This document shows, one piece after another, positions 1 through 7,634 of a stretch of 64,000 bases of DNA (the first letter of the stretch is position 1; every line of letters starts with the position of its first letter). Both the position numbers and the translations under genes were made by a program. This DNA is from Rhizobium viscosum (GTDB taxonomy: Bacteria; Pseudomonadota; Alphaproteobacteria; Rhizobiales; Rhizobiaceae). The notes beneath the pieces were generated by a model. That model saw only the letters and a program-made list of their open reading frames with translations. It had not been told where the DNA came from and made no database searches. The stretch spans positions 2,869,001-2,933,000 of the forward strand of contig NZ_JADBEC010000001.1 of assembly GCF_014873945.1 (NCBI RefSeq), written 5' to 3'.

Positions 1-1
1 G

Positions 2-301
2 GAACTGGCTGGCGCTGATTGTCCGGATGCGATCTTCTGCACGTCAGATGCGATGGCCATGGGCATTCTCGATGTCTGCCGCGCCGATTTTCCCGGCAAC
101 CGGCCGACACGTTTCCGGCTCTATGGTTTCGACAATCTCTCGCTCACCGATTTCGACGCCTATCCGATTTCCTCGATCGGCTACGACAAGAGTGTCTATG
201 TCGAGCACATCGTGGATTTCATCGCAAATCCTGGCGATTTTCACCCCGGCCAGCCACCGGTCATCGTGCCGACAACCTATTTTCCGCGCCTGACCGCCTG
301 A
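2..301 (+). CDS. LacI-family transcriptional regulator, C-terminal part (5' end outside window)
   Basis: The reading frame is open from the first bases and ends at TGA 299-301. The visible 99 residues match the end of the periplasmic-binding-protein-like effector domain of LacI/GalR regulators: a CTSDAMAMG segment, then YGFDN, then a terminal region with VPTTYF. These correspond to the family's C(T/N)D-A-A-G and GFDD segments. The DNA-binding headpiece lies outside the window. It converges on the amino-acid ABC operon at 359-4183, whose promoter carries a LacI-type palindrome (4198-4211), so it is the natural candidate regulator of that operon. That link is inferred from position. Confidence 0.85.
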   Translation, partial: ELAGADCPDAIFCTSDAMAMGILDVCRADFPGNRPTRFRLYGFDNLSLTDFDAYPISSIGYDKSVYVEHIVDFIANPGDFHPGQPPVIVPTTYFPRLTA

Positions 302-324
302 TAGAAATGACCTCCTGATAGCAA

Positions 325-348
325 ACAGGCCGCCCGAAGGCGGCCTGT
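325..348 (-). terminator. Hairpin terminator downstream of the amino-acid ABC operon
   Basis: A perfect 10-bp inverted repeat (ACAGGCCGCC / GGCGGCCTGT) closes on a CGAA loop between the stop of the LacI gene and the stop of the binding-protein gene. On the minus strand the stem is followed by TTTGC, a short U-run, so it fits best as the terminator of the minus-strand operon. It may also insulate the convergent plus-strand gene. Confidence 0.75.
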
Positions 349-358
349 GAGGATCATC

Positions 359-1150
359 CTACCACTGCGGGTTCAGAGCCGGCGGGTTGGCTTCTGCGCC
401 CCACCACTTCTTGTAATTGGCTTCATAAGCGCCCGACTGGATGTAGTCGGAAACGAACATGTCGAGCCAGCGGACGAATTCCGGATCGCCCTTGGCGACA
501 GCCATGCCGATCGGGTCGTTGGAATAGAGGCCGGCGAGCGTAACCAGCGTCGGGTTCTTGGTGGCGAGATAGTCGAGCAGCGAGGAATCTTCGATCGCAG
601 CATCGACGCGCTTCTGCTGGAGCTGCAGTACGCCATCGGGAGCGAACTGGTCGACATAGACGAGCTGCGCATCCGGAACGGCGGACTTGAGGAATGTCTC
701 GCCCGTCGTACCACGGCCGACGACGACCTTCTTGCCCGAGAGATCCTTCAGTTCCTTGATGCCGGCGTCCTTCTGGACGATGACGCGCAGGCCGGCGCGG
801 TTATAGGGGATCGAGAAGTCGACGACCTTGGCGCGCTCGAGCGTGGCAGAGGTATTGGCGATCGCCACGTCGATCTGGCCGGAAACCAGCATGGAGATGC
901 GCGCATCGCCCGAGACGTCGGTGAATTCGACCGGTACGCCGAGCTTTTCGGCCAGACGGTTGGCGACATCGACGTCGTAACCGACGGGGTTGTTCTGCGC
1001 GTCGCGGAAACCGATCGGCTCGCCGCCAAGCGATACGCCGATGCGCACGACGCCGCGTGAGCGGATGTCGTCGAGCATGCCGGCAAAGGACGGAAGCGCA
1101 GAGCCGGCAACGACGGCCAGCGCGGCAATGGCTGTGAGAATGCGTTTCAT
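359..1150 (-). CDS. Amino-acid ABC transporter, periplasmic substrate-binding protein
   Basis: A 263-residue SBP family 3 (HisJ/GlnH type) protein. The N-terminus is a classical Sec signal peptide (MKRILTAIAALAV... ending ALPSFA, cut near residue 23). It is followed by the usual start of the binding lobe (IRSRGVVRIGVSLGGEPIGF) and YDVDVANRLAEKLG. The length is typical for polar-amino-acid receptors. It is the last gene of a five-gene minus-strand operon, 22 bp after the glycosylasparaginase-like gene. The binding protein normally comes first, so the order is somewhat unusual. The ligand cannot be read from sequence; glycosylated asparagine is a hypothesis from context. Confidence 0.93.
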   Translation of the reverse strand: MKRILTAIAALAVVAGSALPSFAGMLDDIRSRGVVRIGVSLGGEPIGFRDAQNNPVGYDVDVANRLAEKLGVPVEFTDVSGDARISMLVSGQIDVAIANTSATLERAKVVDFSIPYNRAGLRVIVQKDAGIKELKDLSGKKVVVGRGTTGETFLKSAVPDAQLVYVDQFAPDGVLQLQQKRVDAAIEDSSLLDYLATKNPTLVTLAGLYSNDPIGMAVAKGDPEFVRWLDMFVSDYIQSGAYEANYKKWWGAEANPPALNPQW

Positions 1151-1172
1151 GGTTCCATTTCCCTCTTCTTGT

Positions 1173-2090
1173 TTATGCCTGTTTCGCGGCCCGAAGTTCC
1201 GGTTCGGGCATCGAGTCCTCCCAGAGCCAGTAGCGGATTTCGCCCTCGCATCTGAAATTCACGACCTCATGGTTGCCCTTGGCATCGACAGCATGGATGA
1301 CCACGCCGGCCAGGAAACCGGAGGACAGTTCATTGAGTTCCTCGACCGCCAGCTTGACGGCGTCGGAAAGCGAATAGCCGAATTTGAGCGCCAGGACGAC
1401 GGTGCGTGCGGTCGAGCAGCGCATGGTCATCTCACCGGTATGGGTGCAGGCCGCCGCGCCATAACGGCTGTCGGCATAGAAGCCGGCGCCGGGAATAGGG
1501 CTATCGCCGAGGCGGCCGGGATATTTCCAGGCCCAGCCGGACGTGGAGGTCGCGGCGTGGATGCCGCGTGTGGGGTCGGCGGACAGGAAGACGGTCGTGT
1601 CGCGTACACGCTCCGGGTCGGTGATGGTGCGGCTGAGCGGCGCCAACGGGATATCGGGAAATTTCGCCAGTTCCTCCGGTGACAGTTCCTTTTCCAGGCG
1701 CTCCCACCAGACGCGCTTGCTGTCTTCGAAGAGCACGTCATCTTCGGAGAAACCGATTTCACTGGCAAAGCGGCGAGCGCCATCGCCGGTCAGCATCACA
1801 TGCGGCAGGCGCTTCATGACTTCGTGGGCGAGGCGAGCGACCGGCAGCGTATTCGGCACGGCGCCGACAGTGCCGACATCGCGGGTGTTGCCATCCATGA
1901 CGGCGCCGTCGAGTTCCATATTGCCGAGCATGTTCGGCCAGCCGCCGTAACCGACGCTACGGACCCGGACTTCGCTTTCCACCTTGCTGATGCCGGCGAC
2001 CATGGCGTCGAGGCTGATGGCGCCTTCGCGCAGCATCTGCACCGTCGTCGGGAACCCGGGCCAGGCTTCTTTATTGGCCAAGAGCAGCAT
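1173..2090 (-). CDS. Glycosylasparaginase-like (N4-(beta-N-acetylglucosaminyl)-L-asparaginase) Ntn hydrolase
   Basis: A 305-residue member of the asparaginase-2/aspartylglucosaminidase family. These proteins self-cleave before a Thr that becomes the N-terminal nucleophile and hydrolyse the GlcNAc-Asn bond or isoaspartyl peptides. The cleavage site reads VRDTTVF with nucleophile Thr165. It is followed by STSGWAWKYPGRLGDSPIPGAG-type residues (about 181-203) that match the substrate-binding loop of human aspartylglucosaminidase closely. There is no signal peptide, so it should act in the cytoplasm, unlike lysosomal or periplasmic relatives. It lies 8 bp after the ATPase gene of an amino-acid importer, suggesting uptake and cleavage of a glycosylated or isoaspartyl amino acid. 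An AGAGG ribosome site precedes the ATG. Confidence 0.85.
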   Translation of the reverse strand: MLLLANKEAWPGFPTTVQMLREGAISLDAMVAGISKVESEVRVRSVGYGGWPNMLGNMELDGAVMDGNTRDVGTVGAVPNTLPVARLAHEVMKRLPHVMLTGDGARRFASEIGFSEDDVLFEDSKRVWWERLEKELSPEELAKFPDIPLAPLSRTITDPERVRDTTVFLSADPTRGIHAATSTSGWAWKYPGRLGDSPIPGAGFYADSRYGAAACTHTGEMTMRCSTARTVVLALKFGYSLSDAVKLAVEELNELSSGFLAGVVIHAVDAKGNHEVVNFRCEGEIRYWLWEDSMPEPELRAAKQA

Positions 2091-2098
2091 GAATACCT

Positions 2099-2833
2099 CT
2101 AATCCTTACGCATTTTGGACAGGAACTGGGCGATACGCGGGTTGGTCATGCCGCCCTCGGCGGCGAAGAAATCCGCAGTCGGCAGATCGACGAGCAGCTT
2201 GCCCTTGTCGAGGAAGACGATGCGGTTGGAAATCTGCCGCGCGAATTCGATCTCGTGGGTGACGAAGAGCATGGTTGTGCCTTCGGCTGCGAGCTTGGCG
2301 AGGATAGCCAGCACTTCGGCCGTCATTTCCGGGTCGAGCGCGCTGGTGACTTCATCAAGCAGCAGGTAACGCGGATGCATGGCAAGCGCCCGGCAAATGC
2401 CGACGCGCTGGCGCTGGCCGCCGGAAAGCTGGGCCGGATAGGCATCGGCGCGGTCTCCGAGGCCAACAGATTGCAGCAGCGCACGGGCGGTGGCTTCGGC
2501 TTCGGCACGCGGCTTTTTCAGCACTTCGACTGGAGCCAGCGTCACGTTTCCGAGCACGGTCATGTGCGGATAGAGATTGAAGAGCTGGAAAACGGTGGCC
2601 GAGCGCTTGCGAGCTTCGGCCAATTCCTTCGGCTTGCCGACGTCGAAATCATCGACGGTGATACTGCCGCCGTTCAGCTTCTCCAGGCCGTTGATGCAAC
2701 GGATCAGCGTCGATTTGCCGGAGCCGGAGGAGCCGAGGATGGAGACGACCTCGCCGGGATTGATGGTGAGGTTGACGCCATCGAGAACGGTTGTAGGACC
2801 AAAGGCCTTTTTGACGTTTTCTACTTTGAGCAT
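2099..2833 (-). CDS. Amino-acid ABC transporter ATP-binding protein (GlnQ/HisP type)
   Basis: A 244-residue single-domain ATPase. Visible motifs are Walker A GSSGSGKST (about residues 35-43), the Q-loop, the signature LSGGQRQRVGICRAL, Walker B LLLDEVTSALDPEM and the switch His in LFVTHEIEFAR. Note that Walker B reads DEVTS, not the more common DEPTS, as seen in a minority of polar-amino-acid ATPases. It energises the two permeases encoded immediately upstream (1-bp spacing to 2835-3506) and sits on the cytoplasmic face. Length and motif order are normal for the family. Confidence 0.95.
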   Translation of the reverse strand: MLKVENVKKAFGPTTVLDGVNLTINPGEVVSILGSSGSGKSTLIRCINGLEKLNGGSITVDDFDVGKPKELAEARKRSATVFQLFNLYPHMTVLGNVTLAPVEVLKKPRAEAEATARALLQSVGLGDRADAYPAQLSGGQRQRVGICRALAMHPRYLLLDEVTSALDPEMTAEVLAILAKLAAEGTTMLFVTHEIEFARQISNRIVFLDKGKLLVDLPTADFFAAEGGMTNPRIAQFLSKMRKD

Positions 2834-2834
2834 A

Positions 2835-3506
2835 TTAGAGCCCTCTCCAGGCGGAATGCGCCCTGAGGCGGTTTTCGAAGCGGGCGCCCAGCCATGCGAG
2901 CAGCTTGGCGCAGAGGTAATAGAGCAGCCCGACCGCCGTCCAGACGATGAAGGGTTTGAGCGTGCGCAGATTCAGGATGTTGCCTATCTTGGTGAGATCG
3001 ACGACGCCTATGACCGAGATCAGCGATGTGACCTGCAGCTGGTTGACGAGCAGCGCCGTCAGCGGGCCGATGGCGAAGGCCATTGCCTGCGGCGCCACGA
3101 CATGGCGCAGCACCTGCCAACGGGTGAGGCCGAAGACGCGAGCGGCTTCGATCTGGTCGCGGCCGATGGATTCGATTGCCGAGACCGCGATGACGTAGAC
3201 GAAGGCTGCGGAATTGGCCGAAAGCGTGATGGTGGCAGCCGTCGTCGGCGTGATCCGGATGTGCAAGAGGCCGGGCAGGCCGAAGAAGACGAGGAAGAGC
3301 TGCACCAGAACAGGCGAGTTCTTCAGGAGTTCTGCAATGAAGGTGATGACCTGCGTCAGCACCGGCACGCGATAGAAGCGGCAGATTGCCCAGAGTGTAC
3401 CGATCAGGAGACCGATGAGGGACGTCGAGAGAAACAGACCGAGGCTGACGCCGAGGCCCTGTAAAAGCAGCCAGATATCGAAGGGCGTGAAATCGGAAAA
3501 ACGCAT
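2835..3506 (-). CDS. Amino-acid ABC transporter permease (HisM/HisQ type)
   Basis: A 223-residue inner-membrane protein with about five hydrophobic helices. It contains the His/Glu/Gln permease signature, seen as NSPVLVQLFLVFFGLPGL near residues 65-82 and the EAA loop SIGRDQIEAARVFGLTRWQVLRH near 115-138, which contacts the ATPase. It follows the partner permease with a 1-bp stop/start overlap at 3506 and precedes the ATPase by one base. The two permeases probably form a heterodimeric channel. Confidence 0.94.
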   Translation of the reverse strand: MRFSDFTPFDIWLLLQGLGVSLGLFLSTSLIGLLIGTLWAICRFYRVPVLTQVITFIAELLKNSPVLVQLFLVFFGLPGLLHIRITPTTAATITLSANSAAFVYVIAVSAIESIGRDQIEAARVFGLTRWQVLRHVVAPQAMAFAIGPLTALLVNQLQVTSLISVIGVVDLTKIGNILNLRTLKPFIVWTAVGLLYYLCAKLLAWLGARFENRLRAHSAWRGL

Positions 3507-4183
3507 CAGGCTACAGCCTCCATCATGTCGCGGTTCAGGCGGCGGTGGAGGAGGGCGATGCCGAGCGAGACGAGATAGGTCAGCACTGCATAGACGACGA
3601 GCAGCACGACATAGACCTCGAAGGGCCTGTAGGTCTGCGAGACGACGATCTGCGCCGAGCCGGTCAGCTCGTTCAGCGTGATCGTCGAGAGGATCGACGA
3701 TGTCAGGATCATGTTGATCAGCACGGAGCCGAGCGGGCGAACGGAGGTTCTGAGCGCGATCGGCAGCACGATCTTGGTAAAAGTCACCCGGCGCGACAGG
3801 CCGCTCACTTCGGCGGCTTCGATGATGCCGGGATCGATCGCCAGAATGCCGGCGCGGATAACGTCGGAGGCATAGGCGCCGCCGGCAATCGAGAGTGCCA
3901 CGACTCCCGTCGTGAAGGCATCGATATAGATGCCGATCTCGGGCAGGCCGTAATAGAAGAAGAACAGCTGCACGATGAAGGGCACGTTGCGGAAGATATC
4001 GACGTAGACGAAGGAGATCCTGCGCAGAACAGTTGATGATGACGTGCGCGCAATGGCAACGAATGCACCCATGATGACGCTGCCGATCAGCGCTAGAGCA
4101 CAGGCCTCTGCCGTCAGCAGCGCGCCTTGCGCGAGAAAGCCCAGATGGGGCAAGAGGATCGAAAGGTCGAACCGCACGATCAC
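3506..4183 (-). CDS. Amino-acid ABC transporter permease, first gene of the operon
   Basis: A 225-residue polar-amino-acid permease with several transmembrane segments. The family segment FRNVPFIVQLFFFYYGLPE lies near residues 63-81 and an EAA-type loop (IIEAAEVSGLSRRVTFTKIVLP) near 125-147. It opens the five-gene operon permease - permease - ATPase - glycosylasparaginase - binding protein. The start ATG at 4183 is 15 bases downstream of a perfect LacI-type palindrome that overlaps the predicted transcription start, so initiation of the whole operon is probably repressed by a LacI protein. Confidence 0.93.
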   Translation of the reverse strand: MIVRFDLSILLPHLGFLAQGALLTAEACALALIGSVIMGAFVAIARTSSSTVLRRISFVYVDIFRNVPFIVQLFFFYYGLPEIGIYIDAFTTGVVALSIAGGAYASDVIRAGILAIDPGIIEAAEVSGLSRRVTFTKIVLPIALRTSVRPLGSVLINMILTSSILSTITLNELTGSAQIVVSQTYRPFEVYVVLLVVYAVLTYLVSLGIALLHRRLNRDMMEAVA

Positions 4184-4197
4184 TCCCTATGCGTGAT

Positions 4198-4211
4198 TGA
4201 AACCGGTTTCA
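4198..4211. promoter_or_regulatory. LacI-type operator in the amino-acid ABC operon promoter
   Basis: TGAAACCGGTTTCA is a perfect 14-bp palindrome with the central CG typical of LacI/GalR operators. It sits just downstream of the predicted -10 hexamer of the minus-strand operon, where a bound repressor would block polymerase. The truncated LacI gene at the left edge is the likely partner. The palindrome is seen directly; the regulator assignment is inference. Confidence 0.75.
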
Positions 4212-4239
4212 TCGTGTCGTTTGTGTGCTCTGATGTCAA
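4211..4239 (-). promoter_or_regulatory. Sigma70-type promoter for the amino-acid ABC operon
   Basis: On the minus strand a consensus -35 TTGACA (plus coordinates 4234-4239) is followed after exactly 17 bases by CACGAT (4211-4216) as a weak -10. The weak -10 and adjoining operator fit a regulated promoter. It drives the gene starting at 4183. Confidence 0.6.
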
Positions 4240-4406
4240 GAACGCCTGATATGAAATGCTGATATATCTGTGACGAAAAGTTCGTTTTGGCCGGTTACGT
4301 TCGGCAGAATATTTTTCGTCAAAACGGGAAAAAGCTGGATGAATATGGACTGCACAATATCTCGCCACCTCGTTAGCCTTTATCGCACAAAGAAAGAGCA
4401 ATCTGC

Positions 4407-4937
4407 ATGAGCCAGCTTCCCCAGATCGATTACGAGACCGCTTCCGAAGAGATTCGCGCAGCGCATGACGAGGAAGTGCGGGTTCGCGGCAACATGACCA
4501 ACATGAAGCGAACGCTCCTGCATTCGCCTGAAGCCCACCGCATCTATGCCGAATGGTTTACGCTGAGAGCTGAGCTCAACCCCGCCATCAGTGATCGCGA
4601 GATCTGGATCTTCTCACATTCGATCTCGAAGGCACTGAAGTCCGATATCGCCGTCACCTTCTTTCGGCGGGCGCTGATCAAGAACGGGTTCAACCCGGAT
4701 GCTTTGGAACTCAGCGAGACCGAATCTCTGCTTAAACGTTTCGGCATTGCGATCGTCGCCGATTCCAAAGCCATTCCTGCCGATATCTGGGCCGAACTGA
4801 AGGCGTGCTACGACACCAAGGTGCTCGTCGATCTCGTGGCCTTCGCCGGCATCATGATTGCCACTGCCGTCTACATCAATGTTGTCGAGGTCGATTTCGA
4901 TCCCGAGCTTGAGGCCTTTGCTGAAAGCTCTAACTGA
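4407..4937 (+). CDS. Carboxymuconolactone-decarboxylase/AhpD-fold family protein
   Basis: A 176-residue soluble, mostly helical protein. The segment REIWIFSHSISKALKSDIAVTFFRRALI and the C-terminal helix VLVDLVAFAGIMIATAVYINVVEV resemble the AhpD-like/CMD fold. The CxxC redox pair of true alkylhydroperoxidases is absent, so peroxidase activity by that mechanism is unlikely. It is divergent from the amino-acid operon and lies 27 bp before a peptide-type ABC importer. CMD-fold proteins do recur beside such importers in related bacteria (family knowledge). Its actual reaction is unknown. Confidence 0.65.
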   Translation: MSQLPQIDYETASEEIRAAHDEEVRVRGNMTNMKRTLLHSPEAHRIYAEWFTLRAELNPAISDREIWIFSHSISKALKSDIAVTFFRRALIKNGFNPDALELSETESLLKRFGIAIVADSKAIPADIWAELKACYDTKVLVDLVAFAGIMIATAVYINVVEVDFDPELEAFAESSN

Positions 4938-4964
4938 ATTTTCATCACCCGAGGGGAGTTTTCC

Positions 4965-6551
4965 ATGTCCATCATTTCAAGCCGCGCCAAGCTGCTCGGC
5001 ACCGTCTTCAGCCTGGCGCTGGCTTTCAGCGCGCCGGTCGTTCACGCCGAAACGCCGCCAAACGTACTCGTCGTTGCCCAGTCGATCGACGATGCCGTCA
5101 GCTTCGACCCGGCTGAAGGCTTCGAACTGACGACCGTTCAGTCCTTCAATAATCTCTATCAGCGCCTCGTCCAGTCCAACCGCGATGACGGCACGAAGAT
5201 CGAGGCTGCGCTTGCGGCTTCCTGGGAAGCCGGCAGCGATGGCAAGAGCCTGACCTTTGCACTTGCCGATGCGAAGTTTGCGTCCGGCAATCCGGTTCGC
5301 CCTGAGGATGTGATCTTCTCGCTGACCCGTGCGGTAAAGCTCAACAAGTCGCCGGCCTTCATCCTCAACGAGCTCGGCTGGAAAGCCGACAATGTCGATG
5401 CCGCGATCACCAAGGTTGACGACAAGCACGTCAGGCTGACCTGGACGGCCGATGTCGGCTCCGGCTTTGCGCTTTCGATCCTGACGGCGCCAATCGCATC
5501 CATCGTCGACGAGCAGACGGTTTCGCCGCAGGCCAAGGACAATGATTTCGGCAATGGCTGGCTGAAGACCAATTCGGCCGGCAGCGGCGCTTACACGATC
5601 GCCACCTACACGCCGCATGAGGCGCTGGTGCTGCAGGCCAATGCCAGTTCCTCCGACAAGCCGACGCTCGAAAGCGTCATTATCCGCAACGTGCCTGACG
5701 TCGGCGCCCGCCGCCTGCTCGTCGAGCAGGGCGATGCCGATATTGCTCGCGGCCTGTCTGCCGACCAGATCGAAGCGCTGAAGGACAAGAGCGGCATCAA
5801 GGTGCTCTCCGTCCCCTCCGCCCGCCAGGACTATATCCTGCTGAACAGCAAGGCGAACCCGACGCTCGGCAAACCGGCTTTCTGGGAAGCGGCGCGTTAT
5901 CTCGTCGATTATGACGGCATCACCAAGAATCTGCTGCGCGGCCACAGCAGCGTTCACCAGGCCTTCCTGCCGAACGGCTTCCCCGGCGCGCTCAGCGACA
6001 CGCCCTTCAAGCTCGACGTCGAGAAGGCGAAGAAGATTCTTGCCGACGGCGGCATCAAGACGCCGTTCAAGATCGAATTCATCGTCTTCAACGACCAGCC
6101 GTTCCTGTCGATCGCTCAATCGCTGCAGTCCACCTTCGCTCAGGCCGGCATCACGCTCGACATCCAGCCGGGTGTTGCCAGCGACATCTATGCCCGCGGC
6201 CGCGCCGGCAAGTTCGAGATGACGCTGCGCTACTGGATCCCGGATTATTTCGACGCTCACTCCAACGCCAGCGCCTTTGCGATCAACAAGGACAACTCGG
6301 CCAATACCGTTGCCAAGCAGGCCGGCTGGGTGATCCCGGAACTGACCGACGAGACGCTTGCTGCAGTGAAGGAACAGGATGCCGCCAAGCGCGCCGCGCT
6401 CTATCAGGATCTGCAGAAGAAGATCCAGGCAAGCTCGCCCTTCGTTTTCATGCTTCAAGGCAATGACCAGGTCGTGATAAGCGACAAGGTGAAGAACTAT
6501 GCCCAGGGTCTCAATGCAGACCAGGTCTATTACGACAAGGTAGCAAAATAA
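4965..6551 (+). CDS. Peptide-type ABC transporter substrate-binding protein (SBP_bac_5)
   Basis: A 528-residue extracytoplasmic receptor. It has a Sec signal peptide (hydrophobic LLGTVFSLALAFS, cleavage after VHA near residue 27). The DppA/OppA-type core follows: LNNLYQRLV-like segment, AASWEAGSDGKSLTFAL and FASGNPVRPEDVIFSLTRAV. A GAGGGGAG ribosome site precedes the ATG. It heads a complete importer: binding protein, two permeases and two ATPases, all closely packed to 10,030. The ligand is not deducible; SBP_bac_5 receptors bind peptides, opines, nickel or sugars. Confidence 0.94.
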   Translation: MSIISSRAKLLGTVFSLALAFSAPVVHAETPPNVLVVAQSIDDAVSFDPAEGFELTTVQSFNNLYQRLVQSNRDDGTKIEAALAASWEAGSDGKSLTFALADAKFASGNPVRPEDVIFSLTRAVKLNKSPAFILNELGWKADNVDAAITKVDDKHVRLTWTADVGSGFALSILTAPIASIVDEQTVSPQAKDNDFGNGWLKTNSAGSGAYTIATYTPHEALVLQANASSSDKPTLESVIIRNVPDVGARRLLVEQGDADIARGLSADQIEALKDKSGIKVLSVPSARQDYILLNSKANPTLGKPAFWEAARYLVDYDGITKNLLRGHSSVHQAFLPNGFPGALSDTPFKLDVEKAKKILADGGIKTPFKIEFIVFNDQPFLSIAQSLQSTFAQAGITLDIQPGVASDIYARGRAGKFEMTLRYWIPDYFDAHSNASAFAINKDNSANTVAKQAGWVIPELTDETLAAVKEQDAAKRAALYQDLQKKIQASSPFVFMLQGNDQVVISDKVKNYAQGLNADQVYYDKVAK

Positions 6552-7634
6552 GTGCCGCAAAGGGCAACGCCTGATAATGCCGACATGACCAACTCCCGCC
6601 AGCGCAACAGCTGGCGGGAGTTGTCGTTCGTCTGGCCGCTTTCGAAATGGCTGTGGTCCTTTGCGCTGACGCTTTTCGGGCTGGCGCTGGTGACCTTTGC
6701 CATGACGCGGTTGTCGCCGATCGATCCGGCGCTGCAGCTTGTCGGCGACCATGCCAGCCAGTCCACCTATCAGCAGGCGCGGCTGGAGCTTGGATTGGAT
6801 CAGCCGCTGCCGGTGCAGTTTTTCCGCTATGTCGAGACGGCACTATCCGGCAATTTCGGGCAGTCGATCTCGACCGGCCAGCCGGTGGCGAAGGACATTG
6901 CCCGGACTTTTCCGGCGACGATAGAGCTTGCGACGGCGGCGATCATCCTTGGTGCCAGCGTAGGACTGGCGCTCGGCATAACCGCCGCCATGCGGCAGGG
7001 GACGTGGGTGGACGGGCTTGCTCGTTTCGTCTCGCTTTTCGGATACTCCGTACCGATCTTCTGGCTCGGCCTTTTGATGCTGCTCCTGTTCTACGCGCGG
7101 CTGCATTGGGCACCGGGGCCGGGCAGGGCGGATGTCGTCTTTCAATATACGGTCAAATCCGTCACCGGCTTTGCGCTTATCGACACCTGGATCTCGGGCA
7201 AAGCCGGCGCCTTTCGCGATGCGCTGGCGCATCTGGCGCTGCCCGCGATCGTGCTTGCCTTCCATGCGCTCGCTGCGATCTCGCGGCTGACGCGCGCTGC
7301 GATCCTCACCGAACTCGGGCAGGAATATGTGACGACGGCGCGCGCCAAGGGGGCGAACCTGCGCCGCATCGTCTTCATCCACATCCTGCCGAATATTTCA
7401 GGGACGCTGCTGACAGTGATTGCCCTTTCCTATGCGAGCCTGCTGGAGGGTGCGGTACTGACGGAGACCGTTTTCGCCTGGCCCGGCATTGGCCGGTATC
7501 TGACGACGGCGATGTTTGCCGGTGACATGCCGGCGATCCTCGGGGCGACGCTCGTCGTTGGTGCCTCCTTCGTGCTTCTGAACGCAATGACCGATCTTGG
7601 CGTGGCGCGGCTTGAATCGGGGAAGAAGCGATGA
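6552..7634 (+). CDS. Peptide-type ABC transporter permease (DppB type)
   Basis: A 360-residue membrane protein. The hydrophobic core begins with WLWSFALTLFGLALVTFAM, then has SVPIFWLGLLMLLLF and the EAA loop YVTTARAKGANLRRIVFIHIL near 260-280. It ends with the family motif ETVFAWPGIGRYL. The frame opens with GTG 6552 directly after the TAA of the binding-protein gene, with AAGG 11 bases upstream. An ATG at 6585 is also possible. The first codons overlap a 13-bp hairpin (6591-6622), so the true start is uncertain by about 12-25 residues. Confidence 0.92.
   Translation: MPQRATPDNADMTNSRQRNSWRELSFVWPLSKWLWSFALTLFGLALVTFAMTRLSPIDPALQLVGDHASQSTYQQARLELGLDQPLPVQFFRYVETALSGNFGQSISTGQPVAKDIARTFPATIELATAAIILGASVGLALGITAAMRQGTWVDGLARFVSLFGYSVPIFWLGLLMLLLFYARLHWAPGPGRADVVFQYTVKSVTGFALIDTWISGKAGAFRDALAHLALPAIVLAFHALAAISRLTRAAILTELGQEYVTTARAKGANLRRIVFIHILPNISGTLLTVIALSYASLLEGAVLTETVFAWPGIGRYLTTAMFAGDMPAILGATLVVGASFVLLNAMTDLGVARLESGKKR
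6591..6622 (+). promoter_or_regulatory. Strong hairpin at the binding-protein/permease junction
   Basis: Arms AACTCCCGCCAGC (6591-6603) and GCTGGCGGGAGTT (6610-6622) are perfect 13-bp complements with the six-base loop GCAACA. The position, 40 bases after the binding-protein stop, fits an mRNA-stabilising or attenuating hairpin that keeps receptor levels above permease levels. The 3' arm contains GGGAG, so it could also hide a ribosome site. Confidence 0.7.

Noticed and set aside
4977-6752. Long open frame on the minus strand (591 codons) opposite the binding-protein gene
   Set aside because: It lies exactly antisense to a clear SBP_bac_5 gene, is rich in Arg/Gly/Asp as expected from GC-rich codon shadows, and has no family motif.
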